Origin: an uncultured Bacilli bacterium
GTDB lineage: Bacteria > Bacillota_I > Bacilli_A > RF39 > UBA660
Assembly (NCBI GenBank): GCA_947593275.1
Contig: CANQDN010000010.1
Location: 1-17,870, forward strand
Length of the DNA: 17,870 bases
Direction: 5' to 3'
How positions within the stretch are numbered: the first letter of the stretch is position 1; each line of letters begins with the position of its first letter. The notes under the pieces were generated by a model. The model searched no databases. It worked only from the letters and a program-made list of their open reading frames with translations, and was not told the origin of the DNA. Positions 1 to 4,830 of the stretch are shown piece after piece. The translations under genes were made by a program, and so were the position numbers.

Positions 1-28
1 TTATAAATATAATATGTTATTTTGTAAA
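1..28 (-). promoter_or_regulatory. Minus-strand promoter, cut by the window edge
   Basis: Read on the minus strand, TTTACA (23-28) is followed after 17 bp by TATAA, whose last base lies beyond position 1. It matches base for base, with few differences, the complete promoter at 2609-2637 that drives the minus transcript of the convergent small-RNA locus. It therefore probably fires leftwards into another copy of that locus outside the window. The match to the second copy is seen directly; the target outside the window is inferred. Confidence 0.5.
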
Positions 29-77
29 GAAATTTCGTTCGACAGAAATCGACACTAGCTTATTTAAGATATTTAGG
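1..77. repeat. Direct repeat, copy A (with 2610-2686)
   Basis: Positions 1-77 align without gaps to 2610-2686 with only about eight substitutions, half of them clustered around 45-49. The repeat covers the minus promoter, a stretch containing two close CGACA motifs, and the 3' end of the double-HTH regulator gene (both proteins end in PKYLK). It marks the boundary of a duplicated module: regulator, surface protein, hairpin, small-RNA locus. Confidence 0.85.
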
Positions 78-509
78 GGAATCGGTTCTGCCTAAAAGAT
101 AGTCAGCAGATACATGATATTTTTTGCAAATAGTATATAAGAAAGGCGTGGCTATTATATATCTTCCTTTTTCATAATTACAGATAACTGTCATATGTGT
201 TTTTAAATAATCTGCTAATTTAGCTTGTGTAAGTTTGCTTTCTTTTCTGAATTCTTTTAAGCGAGTTCCGGATTTTATTTTATCAATGTCACCAAATACT
301 TTATTGTTTGTTAGAGATAGACCTAAAGCATAATCAACTGAAACCTTAAAAATATTACAAAAATCTATTAATCTCGCTATAGGAAAAATATTGTTGTTTG
401 TTTCCCACATAGAATAACTAGATCGGCTTACATTCATAAGTTCTGCAACTTCGTTTTGATTTTTATTATTTTCTATTCTGATTTTTTTAATATTAAAAGA
501 ATTTTCCAT
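60..509 (-). CDS. Double helix-turn-helix (XRE/Cro-CI) transcriptional regulator
   Basis: A 149-residue protein made of two tandem XRE-type HTH domains, at about residues 7-62 (NQNEVAELMNVSRSSYSMWE) and 80-141 (LTQAKLADYLKTHMTVICNYEKG, then YHVSADYLLGRTD). Each half shows the typical recognition helix and the following F.VS.DY.LG helix. It probably binds DNA as a repressor or regulator of the divergent surface-protein gene, whose promoter lies 70-100 bp upstream; that target is inferred from position only. The ATG is preceded by GGTGAT at the right distance. It is a clear paralog of the regulator at 2669-3121, with near-identical C-terminal ends. No ligand-binding, peptidase or membrane domain is visible. 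Confidence 0.88.
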   Translation of the reverse strand: MENSFNIKKIRIENNKNQNEVAELMNVSRSSYSMWETNNNIFPIARLIDFCNIFKVSVDYALGLSLTNNKVFGDIDKIKSGTRLKEFRKESKLTQAKLADYLKTHMTVICNYEKGRYIIATPFLYTICKKYHVSADYLLGRTDSPKYLK

Positions 510-581
510 AAAATCACCAATTATATTTTCTCATTTATATGTATTAAAAAAAATATAATGCCGGAAATGCAAAAGTTTTTC

Positions 582-610
582 TTGACATTTGACACTTGCT
601 AGATTATAAT
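582..610 (+). promoter_or_regulatory. Consensus sigma-A promoter of surface protein gene 1
   Basis: TTGACA (582-587), a 17-bp spacer and TATAAT (605-610) match the vegetative consensus perfectly. The expected start is near 617, giving a leader of about 50 nt. The -35 is followed at once by a second TTTGACA-like run, as also happens in the paralogous promoter at 3195-3223. Such a perfect promoter beside a divergent HTH gene suggests control by repression. Confidence 0.85.
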
Positions 611-621
611 TTTAGTATAAG

Positions 622-635
622 TTAGAAATTTCTAA
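622..635. promoter_or_regulatory. 14-bp perfect palindrome in the leader, candidate operator
   Basis: TTAGAAATTTCTAA is a perfect palindrome just downstream of the expected transcription start of surface gene 1. The paralogous leader at 3237-3253 keeps the first half (GTTAGAAA) but replaces the rest with a different AT-rich palindrome (AATTATAATATAATT). A binding site for the divergent HTH protein is an inference; chance is possible in such AT-rich DNA. Confidence 0.4.
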
Positions 636-668
636 TATAGTTGATAATAGGAAGAAGGAAGATAATAA

Positions 669-2192
669 TTGAAATATGAGAAAATAAATAAAAATTATAC
701 TAAAACTATAATAATAAGTATAATAGCAATTGTAATTATAGGGAGTGTATTAGTATTAAATATTACAAAAGCTAAATATAAAACAACTATAAGTGTACCA
801 ATAGTTAATGGAACAGTGAAGTACTCTGATAATGCTGATTTAAATGTAATTGCAGTATATCAGCAGAAAGATGACGCAATTTGTACAGATGAAGAATGCT
901 ATGATATTAAAGATGATATTCCTGAAAAAGTATATAAAATAAATAAAGAAAAAAGTTTTTGTTCAAGTACAGGTAATACTATTTCAAATAAAGATGATAG
1001 TATAGTAATAGAGTATGATAGTTATAATGGAAAAATAAATGTATTAAATTTAACTAAGAAAGGAACTAAATGCTATCTATATTTCGATAAAAGAAATGGT
1101 CCATCAGATAAAATTTTAGCTAATTTAAACATATATTCACAAGGAGAAGTAGAGGATTTTAGCAAGACAGCTTGTGGTGGTAGTTGTGATGTAGAGGAAA
1201 ATGGAGTATTTGAAACAGAAGATGATTTTGGAACAAGTTATTATTTTAGAGGAACCATAAATAATAATTGGGTGAAATTTGGAAAAGATAGTACAGATAA
1301 AGATATATGGTGGCGAATCGTTCGAATAAATGGTGATGGATCAATTAGATTGATATATGCAGGAACAAGTAACAATAATTCTGCACCAGATCTTACAAAC
1401 ACACAAATGGGTGTAATATCAACTCAAGGATTTAATGGGTCATTAAGCAATAACACGTATGTAGGTTTTGAATATAAATCTGGAGATGCACATGGTTTTG
1501 GCCAAGGTGCAACTGACAGTAATGCTTATATAAAATTAAGAAGTTGGTTTGAAGATAATTTAAAAGAAGAATGGAATGAAGGGAATGGAATGATAGACTT
1601 AAATGCTGGATTTTGCAATGATCGAAGCAGTTCATCAAATATAAGTGGACCTGATGATAATGGTTGGGTAGAGGATATGATAGATAGTGAAGGAACTATT
1701 AATACCTATTATGGAGCATATATAAGACTAGAGAGATATAAACAGCCAACCTTAAAATGTAGTACAACTTATAATAATGGCGATGGTATCATTAATAAAA
1801 ATAAAGATTATTTTACATATACCGGAGCAGCAGGTATAAAACAAAATGGAACAGATGTAAAAATAACAGGGACACAAAGTTTAGATTATCCAATAGGTCT
1901 TATTACTGTCGATGAAGTAGTTTTTGCTGGGGGAGTACCTTATAAGATTAATTCAAATTTTTGGTTGAAAATTGGTTCTATTTTTTGGACAATGTCTCCA
2001 GCTTTCTTTGATAGTGCCAACAAATTTCCTCAAGTGTTCTATTTGAATACAAGTGGTATAATCGGTGAATCAAATGTGACTGTCGCATATGGTCTTCGTC
2101 CAGTAATAAACCTTAAATCAGATACTAAATTTACATTTGCACATCCAGATCAACCTTTAGGAACAAGTACTAATCCATATATAGTATCCTAA
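669..2192 (+). CDS. Membrane-anchored variable surface protein, family copy 1
   Basis: A 507-residue protein starting at TTG, chosen because AGGAAGAAGGAAG ends about 8 nt upstream and no better start exists. Residues 12-31 form one membrane segment, followed by an extracytoplasmic part. Blocks shared with the copies at 3278 and 16801, in order: YYFRGT..NNWVKFG, DIWWRI.RINGDG.IRLIYAG, a SWFE..L helix, GFCNDRSSS, YYGAYIRL, PTLKCS, DYFTY.GA.GI, SLDYPIGLIT.DEV.FAGG, FWTMSPA, then a divergent stretch (residues 446-474), GLRPVINLKSDT and GTSTNPYIVS. Conserved cysteines (C.GSC, GFC, KC) suggest disulfides. The end resembles C-type-lectin-fold or FGE-like ligand-binding domains, but I infer this from the W...SPA...GLRPVI layout, not from a firm match. 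Function unknown; adhesion or ligand display is likely. No LPXTG is visible. Confidence 0.85.
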   Translation: MKYEKINKNYTKTIIISIIAIVIIGSVLVLNITKAKYKTTISVPIVNGTVKYSDNADLNVIAVYQQKDDAICTDEECYDIKDDIPEKVYKINKEKSFCSSTGNTISNKDDSIVIEYDSYNGKINVLNLTKKGTKCYLYFDKRNGPSDKILANLNIYSQGEVEDFSKTACGGSCDVEENGVFETEDDFGTSYYFRGTINNNWVKFGKDSTDKDIWWRIVRINGDGSIRLIYAGTSNNNSAPDLTNTQMGVISTQGFNGSLSNNTYVGFEYKSGDAHGFGQGATDSNAYIKLRSWFEDNLKEEWNEGNGMIDLNAGFCNDRSSSSNISGPDDNGWVEDMIDSEGTINTYYGAYIRLERYKQPTLKCSTTYNNGDGIINKNKDYFTYTGAAGIKQNGTDVKITGTQSLDYPIGLITVDEVVFAGGVPYKINSNFWLKIGSIFWTMSPAFFDSANKFPQVFYLNTSGIIGESNVTVAYGLRPVINLKSDTKFTFAHPDQPLGTSTNPYIVS

Positions 2193-2229
2193 CTTGCCAA
2201 TGCTGCTTTCTAACTTATTCATTGGCAAG
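2193..2229 (+). other. Conserved stem-loop right after surface gene 1
   Basis: CTTGCCAATG (2193-2202) pairs perfectly with CATTGGCAAG (2220-2229) across a 17-nt loop, beginning at the base after the stop codon. The same structure follows surface gene 2 at 4711-4748 with compensating changes and a conserved loop core GCTTTCTAAC. No T-run follows directly, so it is not itself a standard terminator. It may protect mRNA, bind a factor, or act as a DNA cruciform. Confidence 0.75.
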
Positions 2230-2245
2230 AATATAAAACTTCATT

Positions 2246-2270
2246 GCAAGGAACTCTTTCCTTGCTTTTT
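2246..2270 (+). terminator. Rho-independent terminator of surface gene 1
   Basis: GCAAGGAA (2246-2253), loop CTCT, TTCCTTGC (2258-2265), then TTTTT. An equivalent terminator follows surface gene 2. Confidence 0.88.
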
Positions 2271-2316
2271 GATTATAAAAAAATAGCTATAACATATATA
2301 CTATAACTAAATTCAC

Positions 2317-2344
2317 TTGCAATTTATTTAAAATCTGATATAAT
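2317..2344 (+). promoter_or_regulatory. Promoter of the plus-strand small RNA
   Basis: TTGCAA (2317-2322), a 16-bp spacer and TATAAT (2339-2344). The predicted start at about 2351 falls exactly on the left copy of the 13-bp inverted repeat and on the foot of a 5' hairpin, which supports a real transcription unit in this otherwise non-coding stretch. Confidence 0.65.
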
Positions 2345-2350
2345 TAAGTT

Positions 2351-2449
2351 GTAGAGTGTTAGGAATTTAACATCTACTTGTTATGGTAGACATTAATAGT
2401 CTCATTGTTGTTATTCACAACGACGATAACTATTGATGTCTTTTTGTTT
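2351..2449 (+). ncRNA. Predicted ~99-nt structured RNA, candidate antisense antitoxin
   Basis: Delimited by its promoter (2317-2344) and a terminator (2388-2449). The 5' hairpin pairs GTAGA and TGTTA (2351-2361, one bulged G) with TAACATCTAC (2368-2377) over a GGAATT loop. A short linker then leads to the terminator stem. The RNA is fully antisense to the 3' two thirds of the small minus-strand ORF at 2374-2499. It also carries TGGTAGACAT (2384-2393), repeated directly at 2577-2586, so it can pair with the 5' end of the opposing transcript. This is the layout of type I antitoxin RNAs (RatA, SR4, par RNA II). The structure is seen in the sequence; the function is inferred. Confidence 0.55.
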
Positions 2450-2499
2450 ACTCCGAAGAGCTTACTTATTTTAGTTAAAATTGCTTCTAACCAAACCAA
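2374..2499 (-). CDS. 41-residue small ORF, candidate toxin or regulatory peptide
   Basis: Begins at TTG (2497-2499) behind AAAGGAG (2510-2516) with a 10-nt gap and ends at TAG (2374-2376). The peptide starts MVWLEAILTKISKLFGV, an amphipathic helix-like stretch, followed by a Lys pair, a short aliphatic run (TSIVIVVV) and an Asn-rich polar tail. It sits about 100 nt into a transcript from the promoter at 2609-2637, and its 3' part lies opposite the predicted small RNA. Reasons for doubt: the hydrophobic run is too short for a clear membrane helix, the start is TTG, and the tail is encoded by the near-palindromic terminator hairpin. It does not match Fst, TxpA or BsrG as I know them. Confidence 0.4.
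   Translation of the reverse strand: MVWLEAILTKISKLFGVNKKTSIVIVVVNNNNETINVYHNK
2388..2449 (+). terminator. Strong terminator hairpin ending the small RNA
   Basis: AGACATTAATAGT (2388-2400) pairs with ACTATTGATGTCT (2429-2441) with one wobble. Inside it, further short pairings continue up to a GTTGT/ACAAC stem with a TATTC loop. TTTTGTTT follows on the plus strand. The minus strand has the stem but no T-run, so termination is predicted only rightwards. Confidence 0.75.
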
Positions 2500-2608
2500 A
2501 TTACATCAACTCCTTTCTATCAACTAACACCTCAAGAATAGGAGGTAAAAATCAACAGAAATTTATTAAATATATTTGGTAGACATCAAGTCCTAACACT
2601 CTAAATTC

Positions 2609-2637
2609 ATTATAAATGTAATATGTTACTTTGTAAA
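2609..2637 (-). promoter_or_regulatory. Promoter of the minus-strand small mRNA
   Basis: On the minus strand TTTACA (2632-2637), 17 bp, TATAAT (2609-2614). The expected start at about 2602 falls on the right inverted repeat. It lies immediately after the regulator gene with no terminator between, so read-through from the regulator is also possible. A near-identical promoter is at the left window edge. Confidence 0.7.
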
Positions 2638-2686
2638 GAAATTTCGTTCGACACTTTTCGACACTAGATTATTTAAGATATTTAGG
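2610..2686. repeat. Direct repeat, copy B (with 1-77)
   Basis: Second copy of the 77-bp repeat, spanning the minus promoter and the last codons of the regulator gene. The contrast with its neighbours is useful: the block between promoter and stop is as conserved as the coding end, implying selection or recent duplication. Confidence 0.85.
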
Positions 2687-3121
2687 ATCATCAATTCTAC
2701 CTAAAAGATAATCTGCACTAATATTATATTTTTCACATAAATAAGCAATATGATCTAACATTGGCAGAGTTTTACCTTTTTCATAATTTATAATAGTAGT
2801 TCTACTTAAGTTAAGTTTTTGAGCAAACTTATTTTGAGTATATTTATTATCTTTTCTAAGCATTGTTAAGTTCTGAGTAAGTTTATTTTTATCATAACCA
2901 ATAGATATATCTTTATAATTTTTAATATCTGTTAAATTAAGCATATAATCTAAAGATACATTAAAATAATCACATATTTCAATAAATCTATTTAAAGGGA
3001 TTCTTTCTTTTCCTTCTTCCCACAAACTGTAAGTACTTTTAGCTATGTTTAATGCAGAAGCTACTTGTAACATTGTAACTTCTTTTTCTTCTCTTAGATA
3101 TTTTAAACGATTATTATCCAT
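2669..3121 (-). CDS. Double helix-turn-helix (XRE) regulator, paralog of 60-509
   Basis: 150 residues from the ATG at 3119-3121, preferred over an in-frame ATG 12 nt upstream because GGTGA lies at the right distance and the product then lines up with its paralog. Two HTH domains: residues 5-60 (MLQVASALNIAKSTYSLWEEG) and 80-142 (YTQNKFAQKLNLSRTTIINYEKG, then YNISADYLLGRIDDPKYLK). It is transcribed divergently from surface gene 2 and is likely its regulator. The N-terminal recognition regions differ more from the paralog than the C-terminal ends do, so the two proteins may read different operators. Confidence 0.88.
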   Translation of the reverse strand: MDNNRLKYLREEKEVTMLQVASALNIAKSTYSLWEEGKERIPLNRFIEICDYFNVSLDYMLNLTDIKNYKDISIGYDKNKLTQNLTMLRKDNKYTQNKFAQKLNLSRTTIINYEKGKTLPMLDHIAYLCEKYNISADYLLGRIDDPKYLK

Positions 3122-3194
3122 AAAATTCACCATCTATATAATTACATAAATTTTAATTAAAAAGCTAAAAGTCTGGTAATTTTGAACATTTTTC

Positions 3195-3223
3195 TTGACA
3201 TTTGACGTATACCGAATTATAAT
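3195..3223 (+). promoter_or_regulatory. Consensus promoter of surface protein gene 2
   Basis: TTGACA (3195-3200), 17 bp, TATAAT (3218-3223). The surroundings (TTCTTGACATTTGAC and TATAATTTTA.TATAAGTTAGAA) match the promoter of copy 1, while the spacer core differs. Confidence 0.85.
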
Positions 3224-3277
3224 TTTAATATAAGTTAGAAAATTATAATATAATTGAGAAGGGAAAGAGAGAAAGCA

Positions 3278-4708
3278 ATGAAGTTAAATAAAGTATTAGT
3301 AATGGGAATAGTGGGTATTCTTTTAGTTTGTTTGTTTACAATTAAGAAAGATAATAAGCAAAGAGAAGAATATGTATTAAAAGATAGAATAGAAGTGAAT
3401 GATAGTTATAATAGTATAGCTATGTATCAAGTAGATGGAGAAGAAGAAAAGAAAATTGATAAAATGCCTGAAGGAAATTATACAATAGATGAAACTAAAA
3501 GTTATTGCGTTTTAAAAGGTGAAAAAAATCCTGATGAAGATGCAATATTAAAAACAAATGAAAACGGAGAGCATATTATAAGTAATTTAGCCCCTGAAGA
3601 AAGATGTTTTGTTTATTTTAATAAAATAGCTAAAGCAGGAGATACAATAATAGAAAATTCAAATTTAATAGAAGATAATGGTCCACATTTTGATAAAACA
3701 TCATGCGCAGTAGGTTGTGATGTACAAGAAAACGGGTTATATAAAGCCGAAGATGATTTTGGAGATAGTTATTACTTTAGAGGAACAGTAAATGATAACT
3801 GGGTTAAGTTTGGAAATATGAGTACTAGTGGAGCAGATATATGGTGGCGAATCATCCGAATAAATGGCGATGGAACAATTAGATTGATATATGCAGGAAA
3901 CGGCCCTTCTGGAACGAATCTTGCAGAATCGGATGGAAGAATAGACGGAACTGATTATAAATTTAATACAAGCAATAATAATAATAGATTTGTAGGATAC
4001 CAATATGGTAATGAAGGAGAACAACGAGGACATACAAATTCAAGTGATGCATATACTAAATTAAAAAGCTGGTTTGAAATGAACTTAAAAGATGAGTTTG
4101 AAGAACAAAATAGCAAAATAGATAAAAATGCCGGATTTTGTGGAGATAGATCAAGTTCAACTAGTTATACTATACCATGGTCAGAATCTGAAATGACTGA
4201 AACTGGTGGAACAGGAAGTACTCCAACTTATTACGGAACATATTTAAGATTAGTGCAAAATAGGCAACCGACATTAAAATGTAGTACAAAAAATATTCAA
4301 TCTAATAATAAGAATAATGACTACTTTACGTATGCAGGAGCAACAGGAATAGATTCAACTACGAATGGTACAATAACTGGAACAAAAAGCTTAGATTATC
4401 CAATCGGACTTATAACCGCAGATGAAGTAGCCTTTGCAGGTGGGGTATCTGGTAAGCTTAATTCAGGTTATTGGTTATATACAGGGCAAACTTATTGGAC
4501 AATGTCTCCAGCTTATTTTAGTAGTTACTACAGCAATGTTGATGTGTTCTATGTGAATGATGGTGGTTACTTCGACTGCAACCATTCTGTGAGCTACACG
4601 TTTGGTCTCCGCCCAGTCATCAATCTAAAAACTGATACAACATTCTCATTTGAAAAAGCAGATGAGCCAAAAGGAACAAGTACTAACCCATATATTGTAT
4701 CTAACTAA
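3278..4708 (+). CDS. Membrane-anchored variable surface protein, family copy 2
   Basis: 476 residues from ATG 3278; an in-frame TTG at 3254 has no ribosome-binding site, whereas purine-rich GGGAAAGAGAG precedes the ATG. One membrane segment (residues 4-22), then an acidic stalk and the same blocks as copy 1: SC.VGC, DDFGDSYYFRGTVNDNWVKFG split by short gaps, DIWWRIIRINGDGTIRLIYAG, GFCGDRSSS, PTLKCS, SLDYPIGLITADEVAFAGG, YWTMSPAYF, GLRPVINLKTDT, GTSTNPYIV. The N-terminal 130 residues share little with copy 1. The segment between SPA and GLRP is aromatic- and Asn-rich, with codon use unlike the rest of the gene (separate entry). The WWRI-IYAG segment is almost identical at DNA level in copies 1 and 2, a possible recombination tract. 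Confidence 0.85.
   Translation: MKLNKVLVMGIVGILLVCLFTIKKDNKQREEYVLKDRIEVNDSYNSIAMYQVDGEEEKKIDKMPEGNYTIDETKSYCVLKGEKNPDEDAILKTNENGEHIISNLAPEERCFVYFNKIAKAGDTIIENSNLIEDNGPHFDKTSCAVGCDVQENGLYKAEDDFGDSYYFRGTVNDNWVKFGNMSTSGADIWWRIIRINGDGTIRLIYAGNGPSGTNLAESDGRIDGTDYKFNTSNNNNRFVGYQYGNEGEQRGHTNSSDAYTKLKSWFEMNLKDEFEEQNSKIDKNAGFCGDRSSSTSYTIPWSESEMTETGGTGSTPTYYGTYLRLVQNRQPTLKCSTKNIQSNNKNNDYFTYAGATGIDSTTNGTITGTKSLDYPIGLITADEVAFAGGVSGKLNSGYWLYTGQTYWTMSPAYFSSYYSNVDVFYVNDGGYFDCNHSVSYTFGLRPVINLKTDTTFSFEKADEPKGTSTNPYIVSN
4520..4627 (+). other. Candidate DGR-type variable region in surface gene 2
   Basis: From about residue 415 the codons change character. The C-ending codons between 4526 and 4597 are TAC, TAC, AGC, TTC, TAC, TTC, GAC, TGC, AAC, AGC and TAC, all explicable as AAC with one or both adenines replaced. 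T-ending ones (GTT, GAT, GGT, CAT, TCT) fit AAT in the same way. Adenine-poor codons follow (CTC CGC CCA GTC ATC), like the 3' anchor of such regions. The rest of the gene overwhelmingly uses T- or A-ending codons. The position, between SPA and GLRPVINL near the C-terminus, is where C-type-lectin-fold target proteins carry variable residues. No template repeat or reverse transcriptase lies in the window. Confidence 0.5.
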
Positions 4709-4710
4709 CT

Positions 4711-4748
4711 CTTGCTCATGACGCTTTCTAACTATATTCATGGGCAAG
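4711..4748 (+). other. Conserved stem-loop right after surface gene 2
   Basis: CTTGCTCATG (4711-4720) pairs with CATGGGCAAG (4739-4748), including one U-G pair, over an 18-nt loop. Relative to the copy at 2193-2229 one A-U pair has become C-G by a double change, while the loop keeps CGCTTTCTAAC. That is covariation in favour of a maintained structure. Confidence 0.75.
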
Positions 4749-4761
4749 AATAGTTTTCATT

Positions 4762-4790
4762 GCAAGGAAATACTCTAATCCTTGCTTTTT
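4762..4790 (+). terminator. Rho-independent terminator of surface gene 2
   Basis: GCAAGGA (4762-4768), loop of 10, TCCTTGC (4779-4785), TTTTT. Confidence 0.85.
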
Positions 4791-4798
4791 AATTACCT

Positions 4799-4830
4799 AA
4801 AAAAAGACTTACTATTCATTAGTAAATCTT
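4799..4830 (-). terminator. Terminator of the yfhO-csbB operon
   Basis: On the minus strand AAGATTTACTA (4820-4830) pairs with TAGTAAGTCTT (4804-4814, one wobble), loop ATGAA, then a run of Ts (4799-4805 on this strand as As). It converges on the surface gene terminator. Confidence 0.85.

Larger units (their letters stand above)
2352..2603. repeat. 13-bp inverted repeats enclosing the convergent small-RNA locus
   Basis: TAGAGTGTTAGGA (2352-2364) and its perfect complement TCCTAACACTCTA (2591-2603) bracket a 252-bp segment. Each copy lies at the predicted 5' end of one of the two convergent transcripts, so both RNAs would begin with nearly the same sequence, and the longer minus transcript could close its own 5' and 3' ends. 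No target-site duplication is visible outside the repeats, which argues against a simple MITE. Confidence 0.75.

Noticed and set aside
1432..1638. Minus-strand open frame of 68 codons inside surface gene 1
   Set aside because: Lies wholly opposite a well-supported gene, has no ribosome-binding site and a His/Cys/Leu-rich composition typical of antisense shadows.
2193..2229. Integron attC-like site formed by the stem-loop after surface gene 1
   Set aside because: The arms lack the paired R'/R'' core sites and extrahelical bases, and the module carries its own promoters, unlike cassettes.
2384..2437. Plus-strand mini-ORF of 17 codons inside the small RNA
   Set aside because: No ribosome-binding site, and it lies within the terminator hairpin; it is more simply part of a non-coding RNA.
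2352..2603. MITE or small insertion sequence with 13-bp terminal repeats
   Set aside because: No target-site duplication, no transposase fragment, and the repeats coincide with predicted transcription starts; a transcribed convergent locus explains more. Genome copy number could still revive the idea.
3737..4033. Minus-strand open frame of 98 codons inside surface gene 2
   Set aside because: Antisense shadow of conserved coding blocks; not kept in the paralogous gene at the same place as a protein-like sequence.
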